From: Conchocele bisecta
Taxonomy: Eukaryota > Mollusca > Bivalvia > Lucinida > Thyasiridae
Reading direction: 5' to 3'
Assembly (NCBI GenBank): GCA_029237695.1
Contig: CM055279.1
Span: 4,420,323 to 4,484,322 of the forward strand
Length of the DNA stretch: 64,000 bases
Each line of letters starts with the position of its first letter. Within the stretch, counting starts at the first letter, position 1. The notes beneath the pieces are model-generated. The model was given only the letters and a program-made list of their open reading frames with translations, was not told the DNA's origin and made no database searches. This document shows, in pieces, positions 53,705-64,000 of the stretch. Position numbers and translations under genes: made by a program.

Positions 53705-54177
53705 AGGTTAGACACCACCAAATAGTTTTACTATATAATTTAACCGAATGCCATCCAATAAGGCCAGTCTCTCCTACTTTCACTATTCGTATGGATGCTG
53801 TGGGACCCACTTGTACATGACCTGCAGCCAGTCTGTACTGGTTCTGCATGAACTAAACAATAGGTTCACTTACTCCTAAGAAAGAAAAATCCAACCTTGT
53901 CATATCCTCCAATATTGTGTACATTTTTTGGCCACGGAAACTCCGTTTACATCAAGTGACCAACAGGGTCAGTGTTTTCTTTTAAATGCTACAAATATGC
54001 TGAAAACTGGTGTTGGAGGCACCCCAAAATGTTCCTCAAGTGAAACTGGGTAGTAATGGATCAAGATTTGCAAGCAAACGGTGTCTGTGACCTCAAAACA
54101 CCCGCACTATTTTTTTATACCGGACTACTTTTGCATACACCCTGGGCGGTTTCGCACCATTTGGTGTCTTCTAACCT
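53705..54177 (+). mobile_element. 473-bp MITE, copy 1
   Basis: Begins AGGTTAGACACCACCAAAT and ends ATTTGGTGTCTTCTAACCT, so terminal inverted repeats of about 20 bp. Nearly identical to 55,078-55,552, differing by a few indels. The 60-80 codon frames inside are not recognised as a protein. Confidence 0.8.
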
Positions 54178-55077
54178 ATAAGTGTACCAGTCCCACTACA
54201 AATCATTCTACAATATTCACTATTCAAAAAGTGAGCTTCTATTCCTGGATACAGTACCAAGTTTAGAGCAAATATCTCAAATGGTTGTCACACAGCAGCT
54301 GTGTAACTCCACCATGTGACTGTCCACATTCTGCCTTAATTTGAGCTACTACAGAACTATGGAGAATTTTAATAGATGATGAATTAAAAGCACAAATCTC
54401 CATAAAATCACATAATCATTACCCTAAATAGTGTTATAGCTAAGCTAACCATTCTACAATACAGACTCATCACTGAAACTATACCAACATGTATGCCACT
54501 CTGGAATGGTCGACAGACAAATGGGTACTGGCTTGGAACGGTCAGTCAAGAAATTTGCTTTATAACACAGGAGGAAGGAAAAAACAATGTTTTCTGAGTA
54601 CTAGTGTCTTGGTACTATACCGATATGCGAAAACAATACACTTACGCCTAATTATGGCAAATTTTGGAACAGCGTCGCGATGTCGCGCCACTTTCCATAA
54701 CTTCTTAATTGTCCATCAGCAAGCCAATATCAATGAAAAAAAATGAAAAACACACTATAATCACTGTTTTTCGGTGTATATTTCTGTCACATTCCAAGCC
54801 CAAACCCAATCAACCTACATGTAATTTGCATACACTGGTTTATTATATTTCAATAAATAAAGCTGAGAAATCAAGATTTTAGAAGATTTTGAAGCCGATA
54901 ACTGTCCGTCTGAGATACAAAAAGAACAAATATGTTGCATCGCGGAGTCCGCTCGATTATTCTTGTCGCAGTAACCTTTAAATTATGTTCCCAGAGACAT
55001 AGCTACAAGAAACATAAACTTCCAACTTCAAATTCTACAAACAAACATATCTCACATAGGGCCTAGGCACACCTTAT
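54178..55077. other. 900-bp segment between the two MITE copies
   Basis: Its outer bases are themselves inverted: 'aacctataagtgt' at the left and 'acaccttataggtt' at the right, counting into the MITE ends. No gene; the 85-codon frame at 54,489 has no recognisable content. Confidence 0.5.
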
Positions 55078-55552
55078 AGGTTAGACACCACCAAATAGTT
55101 TTACTATATAATTTAACCGAATGCCATCCAATAAGGCCAGTCTCTCCTACTTTCACTATTCGTATGGATGCTGTGGGACCCACTTGTACATGACCTGCAG
55201 CCAGTCTGTACTGGTTCTGCATGAACTAAACAATAGGTTCACTTACTCCTATAAGAAAGAAAAATCCAACCTTGTCATATCCTCCAATATTGTGTACATT
55301 TTTTGGCCACGGAAACTCCGTTTTACATCAAGTGACCAACAGGGTCAGTGTTTTCTTTAAATGCTACAAATATGCTGAAAACTGGTGTTGAAGGCACCCC
55401 AAAATGTTCCTCAAGTGAAACTGGGTAGTAATGGATCAAGATTTGCAAGCAAACGGTGTCTGTGACCTCAAAACACCCGCACTATTTTTTTATACCGGAC
55501 TACTTTTGCATACACCCTGGGCGGTTTCGCACCATTTGGTGTCTTCTAACCT
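55078..55552 (+). mobile_element. 475-bp MITE, copy 2
   Basis: Direct repeat of 53,705-54,177, same strand. High identity implies a recent duplication or two recent insertions. Confidence 0.8.
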
Positions 55553-55851
55553 AGAGCCTTAAACAAATTATTTCATTTGTTATGATACGAGGTTGTGTCC
55601 GACCTAGGAAAATCAGCTGTAATTCGATATTAGTTGCATAATTATCTTCTAACTATGCTATTTTGGCAAGATAACAATAATTCTCAAATGAACATGTGCA
55701 CTTTCTGCCAAAATATTCACATTTGCGTTAATAAAATCGCGAAATGTGTTATGATACGAGGTCATGTCCGACCAAAGTTAGAAGCCTTGTTCATAATATA
55801 CATAGAGTTATACCCATAAAAGCGGAAACACGCCGAATGCCTGTGGACTGA

Positions 55852-56154
55852 GTGCGCGATATTCCACTGTCAGAAACAATACTATCGCATACCTGTGATT
55901 TTGGAAATACACAAGTTGTATCCAGTGAACATTGGCGTTTGCATGTAACCAGAAACCGGTATGATTCGGTTATTAGCACGGAAACGTGGAAGCGTTCTGG
56001 TGCCGATGCTGAAATAGTTTTATCTGCTAAATCCGAATTAGGAGATAATAAGTCCGAATTAGAAGATAATAAGTCCGTATTAGGAAATGCAAAGTCCCAA
56101 TTAGGAGATACTATTCATACCTTGTATTTTGAGAACTTAACCCATGCTGAATAA
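55852..56154 (+). CDS. 100-codon frame with seven-residue repeats (doubtful gene)
   Basis: Contains four tandem heptads (KSELGDN, KSELEDN, KSVLGNA, KSQLGDT) from a 21-bp minisatellite, which would favour a coiled coil. No homologue recognised, no neighbours. It could be a chance frame across a minisatellite; kept with low confidence. Confidence 0.25.
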   Translation: MRDIPLSETILSHTCDFGNTQVVSSEHWRLHVTRNRYDSVISTETWKRSGADAEIVLSAKSELGDNKSELEDNKSVLGNAKSQLGDTIHTLYFENLTHAE

Positions 56155-56348
56155 AATGTCGTCTGCCGGTTATTTTTCCATTTTTCTCATGAAATCATAC
56201 TTGGAAATTGGTAGTACTGTAGAATGTAAATGATTCTAAAGTGCTGTCAAGGAATGCTTTTATTGAGAAATAAGACACAATATAAAACGACTGCAGGTGA
56301 CAATTTTCGTTTCTCGCGTTCTAAGGGTTACTGCACTTATTAAGGCCA

Positions 56349-56472
56349 CTGTGGAACCTCTCTAAACCGGACACCAAGGAAACATATGTGATCTTATTAT
56401 AGTCATTTATCTCAGGTGATGATGTTTGTTCATGATCTCCGAGGGTGTTCGTTTTAGAGAGGTTTCGCTGTA
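56349..56472. mobile_element. Degenerate pogo-like MITE
   Basis: Ends 'tggaacctctctaaaccgga' and 'ttttagagaggtttcgctg' are inverted, with an 85-bp centre including 'tgatgatgtttgttcatgat'. Same family as 28,159 and 57,190, older. Confidence 0.7.
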
Positions 56473-56566
56473 TATTCTTTTACAATTAAGATGCTTGTTG
56501 ATTTTTTATTTTAATGACTTCAAATAAATTGCCATGTATTCATACAACAAACGTGAACATGGACCT

Positions 56567-56913
56567 TTAAAGGGGCATATCAGGAATTTTTTTTAAAAAT
56601 ACTATAACAAATAAAAATGTGTTTTCATCATAGCCCGGTGTAAAGTGGTGTAATTGAAGATATATGACGATACTAGGACCGCTGGGTTGTTTCTATTTTC
56701 ACCCATATAGGTACATAAATATCGGATTTACTATATTGTTGTGTTAGAAAAACTGATACTTATGTACCGATGTCGGCGAAAATTGAAACAACCCAGCGGT
56801 CCTAGTATCGTCCTATATCTTTAGTTACACCACTTTACACAGGGTCATGATGAAAACACGCTTTTATTACATATAACATTATGTTTTTTTTAAATCCTGA
56901 TAGGGCCCTTTAA
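56567..56913. mobile_element. 347-bp MITE flanked by TTAA
   Basis: TTAAAGGGGCATATCAGGA at the left and TCCTGATAGGGCCCTTTAA at the right. Almost the whole element is an imperfect inverted repeat (for example 'ctaggaccgctgggttgttt' at 56,674 against its complement at 56,782). TTAA ends suggest a piggyBac- or Kolobok-type master. Confidence 0.8.
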
Positions 56914-57189
56914 GCACCTTACGGATGGACATGGCCGAACGTTATTGTTACATTTCCGTCAGCAGTATCATGTAATTTGAGCATACATGCTGTACTTTCG
57001 GTACTCTGATCCACTCAAACAGTTGGTCGTCATCTCCAAATGGCATGGATATTGTGACCACTCATTTGAACCGTCTCTGTGAGACGATACAGAGAGTGAA
57101 CACCTCACAGTAAAAGGGGTAAGCGGTATGTTCGTCTTGTTTCTCCATAGCACACAACTATGGTTCAGAATTATCAAATACCTGATTTA

Positions 57190-57258
57190 CAGTGCGACCT
57201 CTCTAAAGCGGACACCCTGGATACCTCCCAGTGTGTCCGGATTAGAGAGGTTTCACTG
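57190..57258. mobile_element. 69-bp pogo-like MITE with TA target duplication
   Basis: Same length and family as 28,159-28,227: CAGTGCGACCTCTCTAAAGC ... GATTAGAGAGGTTTCACTG, TA on both sides. Confidence 0.85.
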
Positions 57259-57260
57259 TA

Positions 57261-58507
57261 TTTCAATGGGCTTCGATCACACATTGGGCCGGCTCTATGA
57301 GAAGATTCAAGTGTGGTCACCTGTGAGGTAGTATTCCCGTGGGGAGACGAGAATAAGTATAGGTTATTTGTATGTGGATATATGCACGAGTTCCGCAGCG
57401 CGCGATATGGCGCATATTGTTGCGCAGCGGAACGAGTGGCATATATCGACATACAAATTAAAAACCTTTTTTATTATATACGTACATTATTGGAAATTTA
57501 TATGCGCTTCAAAAGATATATAAATGTAAATAAAATAAACAAATTAGTGATGATTTAGGAGGAACTATTTTGCGAGATTAAGCGTAGTTCCGGCACTGAC
57601 CAATATTAACTCACAAGACGTCAATATGAAAAGGTATTGACGTCTTGCATTGCATTGTGTTTCAATAGGAAACAAACGTACGTATATAATAGCATGGACC
57701 TGACCTACCAATATGAAGGCAGTTATCACGTGATAGAGGTCAAACATTATTTTTGTTTAATGTTTATGTTATCAAGGCATGAGCTGACTGACTGATTCGA
57801 ACCAGTGGCAGTACATGTACACGCGACAGCACACTATCATACTACATGTGTGTATAGAGAGTCGATACATTGTGACATGTCTTGTGTACTATAAGTCTAA
57901 ATTGCCATGCTCATATGGATATTGTTGTAGACGCACACATGTAGTGAATTATCATCTGTTATCTTTGGAGGGAATATGTGACAAGACACATTCTTGCCGG
58001 ATTCACCATCACCTTTGAATTCAATTAAAGGTTTACCTTATACATAAAAGTTAGCCTCTGAAAGCTACATGTAGACCTTATTGAAGGTCACCGTTAAAGA
58101 TACATGAATCACATTTAGATATGAAAGCTGGGATTTTAAGAGTATTCTGTTTTGACTACTTTGGATAAATTAAATTAACTAACTTTAGTTTCGGCATTAC
58201 TGTGATCTAAATTCAAGGGCGGAATTATCAACTTTCAAGCCGATTGCAGCCGTACATTAATTTGGTGGGATTGTTTTGCCAGGGAAGGCTGTGGAGTAAA
58301 CTCCCTGCTAGGAGCATGTGGAAGTAGGAGCTTGTGTTTCTGAACTACTTAAACAATGTGTACAGTTATGTAACTTGTAATTGGATTCCTATATTTTCTT
58401 TATTAACCACATTAAAAAGTATACTCCAGAACGAACGTTTTGTCTACAATTTCAGATTCCAATTGGTTCTACAGACAATTGTTGCAGATTCTAACATCTG
58501 ACGTTGC
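57261..58507. other. No gene seen
   Basis: A small palindrome 'ttccgcagcgcgcgatatgg' / 'cgcagcggaac' at 57,390-57,433 and a 'gacgtcaatatgaaaaggt' / 'attgacgtc' hairpin at 57,617-57,644. No coding content. Confidence 0.4.
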
Positions 58508-59325
58508 CACAGACAAGTATATGGAAGCCCTGGAGGCACTCCTGACTTCAATACTTCTAACTTCATTACTTCTAGCTTCATTACTTCTGACATCAATACT
58601 TCTAGCTTCATTACTTCTAACTTCCTTACTTCTAACTTCAATGCTTCTAACTTTATTACTCCTTACTTCCAACTTCCAACTTCATTACTTCCTACTTATA
58701 ACGTCATTACTTCTTGCTTCTAACTTCAATGCTTCTAACTTTATTACTGCTTACTTCCAACTTCATTACTTCCTACTTCTAACGTCATTGCTTCTTGCTT
58801 CTAACTTCATTACTTCTAGCTTTCAACTTCATCACTTATTACTTCTAACTTCCTTACTTATAACATGCTTACCTATTAGACGTAAGAAAGTTAGAAGTAA
58901 TATATTTAGAAGTAAGGAAGTTGGAGGTCAGACGTAATGCAGTTAGAAGTAAGTAAGTTTGAAGTGTAGTGATAAAGTTGGAAGTTAGTACTGAGAAGTA
59001 AAGAAGTAAGAAATAATGAAGTTAGAAGTAAGAAGTAATTAAGTAATGAAGTAGGAAGTTAGCAGTAAGGAAGTAGGAAGTTAGAAATAATTAAGTTAGA
59101 AGTAGGAAGTAATGAAGTTTATATCTAGAAGTAAGAAGTAAGGAAGTTAGAAGTAAGAAATAATGAAGTAGGAAGTTAGAAGTAATGAAGTAAAGAAGTT
59201 AGAAGTAAGACATAATGAAGTTGGAAGTTAGAAGTAAGGAAGTAGGAAGTCAGAAGTAATGAAATTAGAAGAGTATTGAAGTCAGAAATCCGTCCAGGGC
59301 TTCCATACAATTATGATCTGTAGTG
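58508..59325. repeat. 800-bp palindromic minisatellite
   Basis: 58,540-58,870 is built from TTACTTCTAACTTCA-type units of 15-18 bp; 58,890-59,285 is built from the reverse complement (ATGAAGTTAGAAGTAA). The outer edges are also inverted: 'atggaagccctgga' at 58,521 and 'tccagggcttccat' at 59,295. Centre near 58,880. The Leu/Thr/Ser-rich frames across it are artefacts. Confidence 0.92.
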
Positions 59326-59449
59326 GTAGCTGATTATCACATCCTCGGTGACGTAATCGGCAACTGACGTCACTTGGTTTCTGATTGACCGAAAGGTCTG
59401 GTGGCAGCGAAAGCAGTTCAGTTATCTCCCTTTATAAATCCATGTATAG

Positions 59450-60590
59450 TTATCTGGTCTATTTCCGTATGTTAGCGTTTATTTGATACTTAACACTCAG
59501 TAAGCACGTTGATATTGCGAACAGACTAGACTCAGATCAGACTGCACACCTGTGCAGTCTGATCTGCGTCTACACTGGTTGCAATCACATCAATATGTGT
59601 GAAAATATGAATCCGGCAAATAATGCAGTCCTGGATCAGATTACGCAGATAGATAGGATGATCTGGGTCAACACTCGTCAAACAAACTAGAATGGTTCCT
59701 GTTCACAACAATCGCCGCTACATTCACCCTTGTTATAAGTAATAAAGCCATAAATATACAATTGGGACCGGTTTTCAATAAATAAATTCAAAGGGAGATA
59801 ACTAGCTACGATCCCTCATTCAATCCAACAAGGGCTACGATACTAGAGCTAAATAAATGTCGCTCCAACATTCACACCTTTCAGCTGTGGCGATTTTTGT
59901 TGCGTTGTCTAACACGTCTCGATCTCCCGCTGATTCTGATCTGACCAGCGAGATAAAATATATGTGGCTATAACTGGAGAAATTGGGCTTATGGGATTTG
60001 TGACCAGTCTGGCTCCTGATCAAATAACAATCTCCTGTAGCCTGATAATGATATATATTGCTTCTTGGAAGCATTGCGGGCGTCAAATTGATGGAATACC
60101 GAAAAGTGTAGGTCCTGATCAGACTGTGCAGATGCACAGGTTGATATGGATCTACACTGGTCGTAAGGCACATAGGCCCTATCTCCCCAGTCACAGACAC
60201 ATATTAGCACCTATGATGAAGTCTTTTATAGCATATACCAGGGCCCGACTCTGGTATAACCTCCCTAATCGCTTCGCCGTTTTTCGCCGATTATAATGTT
60301 GAAAAAAATGCCATATTTTCCGTAAATGAAGTCGAAAGTTGACACAATATGCAGAGCTCACGCGGAATTGAATTATGTTGTTTTGTTTTGACAATTTTCG
60401 ACGTCATTTACGGAAACCGTAACGGATTTTCGACATCGATATCGGCGAAATACGGTGATACAGCAACATGTTAAACAGAAAGTAGAAACTAATGGCTCAA
60501 AGCTTATTCTTCGCCTGTATGTGTCGGTCGCCCTGCCGAGGCGAATGGATGAAGATACGATAATTATTGTTACTTCATGGGGATGCAATC
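59450..60590. repeat. Paralogue of the LINE 5' repeat without Polinton (empty site)
   Basis: 59,860-60,174 matches 7,080-7,382 and 60,175-60,570 matches 26,880-27,295, continuous through the Polinton insertion point ('aaggcacataggccct', 60,165-60,180). 59,500-59,850 matches 28,715-29,040 of the duplicated segment. No intact ORF1 follows on the minus strand, so the LINE is 5'-only here. Confidence 0.8.
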
Positions 60591-60775
60591 AGTGGTCGTC
60601 GGTGGCAGTGGCTAGGCACGTTGACGGTTCATATCATCATCATGACCATACCCTTCGTCTACAAACAGCATCATTGATCACCCTAATACACAGCTCGTCA
60701 TAAATAACGTATTTAAAGTGGCATATAGTCCTCGGAATGGTGGCCACTATAAACAAACTGACCCAGTAGTAGTAT

Positions 60776-62115
60776 ACAGTGGAACCTCTCTCAGCCGGAC
60801 AGTCCGGGAGATCCCAGGGGTAGGAGGCTGTCGGTCCTCGGACTGGTGGCCACTATAAACAAACTGACCCAGTAGTAGTATACAGTGGAACCTCTCTAAG
60901 TCGGACAGCCCGGGAGATCCCAGGGATAGTAGGCTGTCGGACCTCGGACTGGTGGCCACTATAAACAAACTGACCCAGTAGTAGTATACAGTGGAACCTC
61001 TCTAAACCGGACAGCCCGGGAGATCCCAGAGGTAGTAGGCTGTCGGACCTCGGACTGGTGGCCACTATAAACAAACTGACCCAGTAGTAGTATACAGTGG
61101 AACCTCTCTAAACCGGACAGCCCGGGAGATCCCAGAGGTAGTAGGCTGTCGGACCTCGGAACTGGTGGCCCACTATAAACAAACTGACCCAGTAGTAGTA
61201 TACAGTGGAACCTCTCTAAGTCGGACAGCCCGGGAGATCCCAGGGGTAGTAGGCTGTCGGTCTGGCACACATACATATCCCAAATTAAGTGGCAGACATT
61301 AGGTCTGCCTAGTGGTGTACAGTGAAACCTCTCTAAGCCGGACAGCCCGGGAGATCCCAGAGGTAGTAGGCTGTCGGTCTGGCACACATACATATCCCAA
61401 ATTAAGTGGCAGACATTAGGTCTGCCTAGTGGTGTACAGTGAAACCTCTCTAAGCCGGACAGCCCGGGAGATCCCAGAGGTAGTAGGCTGTCGGACCTCG
61501 GAGTGGTGGCCACTGTAAACAAACTGACCCAGTAGTAGTATACAGTAGAACCTCTCTAAGCCGGACAGTCCGGGAGATCCCAGGGGTAGTAGGCTGTCGG
61601 TTCTCGAACTGGTGGCCACTATAAACAAACTGACCCAGTAGTAGTATACAGTAGAACCTCTCTAAGTCGGACAGTCCGGGAGATCCCAGAGGTAGTAGGC
61701 TGTCGGACCTCGGACTGGTGGCCACTATAAACAAACTGACCCAGTAGTAGTATACAGTGGAACCTCTCTAAGTCGGACAGCCCGGGAGATCCCAGAGGTA
61801 GTAGGCTGTCGGACCTCGGACTGGTGGCCACTATAAACAAACTGACCCAGTAGTAGTATACAGTGGAACCTCTCTAAGTCGGACAGCCCGGGAGATCCCA
61901 GAGGTAGTAGGCTGTCGGACCTCGGACTGGTGGCCACTATAAACAAACTGACCCAGTAGTAGTATACAGTGGAACCTCTCTAAGTCGGACAGTCCGGGAG
62001 ATCCCAGAGGTAGTAGGCTGTCGGACCTCGGACTGGTGGCCACTATAAACAAACTGACCCAGTAGTAGTATACAGTAGAACCTCTCTAAGCCGGACAGCC
62101 CGGGAGATCCCATGG
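60776..62115. repeat. Satellite of ~13 units (106 bp) built from a pogo-type terminus
   Basis: Each unit starts CAGTGGAACCTCTCTAAG, then 'tcggacagcccgggagatcc' and 'ggtagtaggctgtcgg', then 'ggtggccactataaacaaac'. Period 106 bp exactly in most of the array. Two central units (about 61,250-61,490) instead carry the 'tctggcacacatacatat' variant of 115-117 bp, the form found as a single copy at 28.1 kb. The minus-strand 73-codon frames repeated every 106 bp are artefacts. Confidence 0.95.
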
Positions 62116-64000
62116 GTGTCCTGTTTAGAGAGGCTAAACTGTAAATCGAAGTTTGTGATCACTCTGTGACACAGCGATCATGAACGCACGTGTTAATTAG
62201 AGCGACATTACAGTGAAAAGATTTCAAATTAAATGCTCAGAATTTTCGAAGTTTCACTATAATTATGTTTACGATTTTGAAGCCATACCCTTTTTGTGAT
62301 TAATGAAATAGATCAATATCAATTTTGAACATTCCATGTGAAACATCTAGGGCTGAACGGATTGTTAAGTTATAACTTAAGACTGCTCGTTATAAGTACC
62401 TGTCGTTTGTTTTCGTCCTATTGTTAGCGTGACGTACTTATATAATAATAATATAAAATAAATATAATAATATTATTTATGAAATCGACTAAACATGTAT
62501 CCTGCACTGACGGTGTACACTGTAAAACTGTGAAAACTACAATGCGGGATCGTAGCTAGTTACTTCCCTGATCTGGGTCTACGCTGATTGTGCAATGACA
62601 TTAATAAGTGTGAAAAGATGAATCTGGAAGATAATGCTGTCCCGGATCAGATTGCGCAGATATGAAGGATGATCTGGATCAACACTAGTCGAAATCACTA
62701 TAATTACTCCTTTTCATAACAATTTATGATACATTAAACCTTTTTACAAGAAATTAGACCCTAACCTACACAATTTGGACCGGATTTATATAAATAAATT
62801 CAACGGGAGATAACTAGCTACAATCCCTCAATGTAATTTGGGCAGTTTGTCTCCAGATGCGTCATATATCGCACTGAATGTAGAAATGTGATCAGGATCT
62901 GCACAGTTCACTATTCCATCAATGCAACACCCGTCATGCTTCTAACAAGCAATATCGGTTGTTTGTTATCAGGCTACAGGAGTGTATCATTTGATCAGGA
63001 GCTACACTGGTCACACATACCATAGGCCCAAATTATCCAGTCACAGCCACATATACTATAGCGACAAGGAATTGTTGTTTGGCCCTCGTACAATAACAAC
63101 TACTGTCTGTTTCACGAAACCTGTCCAAATTTTACGGCCATATAAACAATGCAAAAACAATATTTTTTCGATAATATTAAATTTATCAAAATGTAAGAAT
63201 GACCCATCTTTATATTTCGTAAAAGTTGGTCAAATATTGATTTTATTACGAAAAATTGATTTGTCTATGGGAATTTAACATTGGGGAAAAGGAGGTGGAG
63301 GAGCTGTGGGCGGAGGCAAAAATAAATTTGGATTTTGACCCAGAAACCTGGCTAGGTAATTTAGAAATGGTCTAACTAAGAAAACAAAAGTTAAATTTTG
63401 AAAATCGGTCCAGTATTTCTGAAAATAGAAAATAGAAGAAAATGTCCCAATGTTAAATCCCCATAGATGTCTATGGGGATTTAACATGGGGAAAGGGGAA
63501 ATCACCATAAACTCAATATAGGACACAATTTCACTAAATAAAATGAAGGATCATTCTTAAATTTTGCTCCAATTTAATATTATCGAAAAAAATAATTGTT
63601 TTTGCATGGGTTTATATAACCGTAACATTTGGGCAGGTTTTGCGAAACAGACAGTAGGTGGAGGTATGTGCGTAATCCGATAGCGCATCACTGAAACACA
63701 AATGTGGCTGTTCCTGGAGAAATGGGGCTTATGGCACTTGTGACCAGTGTAGCTCCTGATCAATAGCACGATAACCATCTATATAGCTTGTTAGAATCAT
63801 GACAGGTGTTTCATTAATGGAAGGGCGAACAGTGCATATCCTGAGTGTGCGACCAATGTAGATCCAGAGATGCACAGGCTGATCTGGATCTACAAAAGTC
63901 GCAAAACCAATAAGCGCCATTTCTCTAATGACAGCCACATATACAGACTATATACGTACGTATATTCATTTATTGTATTATATTATTACAGTATATGTGT
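62116..64000. repeat. Duplicated segment, copy B
   Basis: Collinear with 28,230-30,230 (for example 'gtttacgattttgaagccat' at 28,392 and 62,268; 'ttgttagaatcatgacaggt' at 63,788 against 29,968). It ends at the window edge with 'tatatacgtacgtatattca', matching 30,175. The region following in copy A is the TRIM-like gene, so that gene may also have a paralogue just beyond the window. No gene in this copy. Confidence 0.85.

Noticed and set aside
53705..55552. Direct repeats as LTRs of a retrotransposon
   Set aside because: The repeats do not start TG/end CA, have their own inverted termini, and the interior has no gag/pol, primer site or polypurine tract.
58440..58937. 165-codon Leu/Ser/Thr-rich frame resembling a membrane protein
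   Set aside because: Translation of the TTACTTCTAACTTCA minisatellite.
60776..62115. Regular repeats at first glance like a CRISPR array
   Set aside because: The whole 106-bp unit is repeated, with no unique spacers, and the context is eukaryotic.

Overview
The window is eukaryotic nuclear DNA, most likely from a bivalve mollusc. The reasons are: an intronless two-B-box/NHL-like TRIM gene of the kind expanded in bivalves; a dispersed 'taacggcctatcaacagc'-type repeat familiar from bivalve genomes; many fold-back MITEs; and large decayed virus-like DNA transposons. There is almost no host coding sequence. It is a nest of mobile elements in several insertion layers.

Layout. 1-7.4 kb: an L1/Tx1-type LINE on the minus strand (ORF2 endonuclease-reverse transcriptase cut by the window edge, ORF1 at 6.1-7.1 kb), with a promoter-like tandem array between them. 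7,383-26,879: a 19.5-kb Polinton/Maverick (adintovirus-like) provirus ('Polinton 1') inserted in the 5' repeat of that LINE. It has 35-bp terminal inverted repeats and 5-bp target duplications (CCATA). Its genes run: membrane protein, fibre, penton-like protein, several small membrane proteins, major capsid protein, packaging ATPase, integrase, protein-primed DNA polymerase B and a zinc-finger protein. Most are broken by stops or frameshifts. A 3.6-kb DNA transposon with ~340-bp TIRs (8,406-12,006), encoding a PIN/XPG-like nuclease with a Cys-rich tail, is inserted inside it. 26.9-30.2 kb: LINE 5' repeat remainder, a pogo-like MITE and a segment duplicated near the right edge. 30.2-32.0 kb: the TRIM-like gene. 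32-44 kb: fold-backs, a 3.1-kb non-autonomous transposon, MITEs and tandem arrays. 44,045-53,609: a second, smaller, more rearranged Polinton ('Polinton 2', target duplication ACAAT), with integrase, a fibre remnant, the membrane protein and polymerase B, but no capsid or ATPase genes. 53.6-64 kb: MITE pairs, an 800-bp palindromic minisatellite, a 106-bp satellite made from a pogo-type terminus, and the second copy of the 28-30 kb segment.

How the parts relate. The two Polintons share the integrase gene at about 90% protein identity by eye, but their polymerases are much more diverged and differ in base composition. The integrase-to-fibre block is inverted relative to the polymerase between the two. 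A paralogue of the LINE/MITE region at 59.8-64 kb lacks Polinton 1 and acts as a natural empty site. All coordinates of element ends were read by eye; identities are estimates, not computed alignments.
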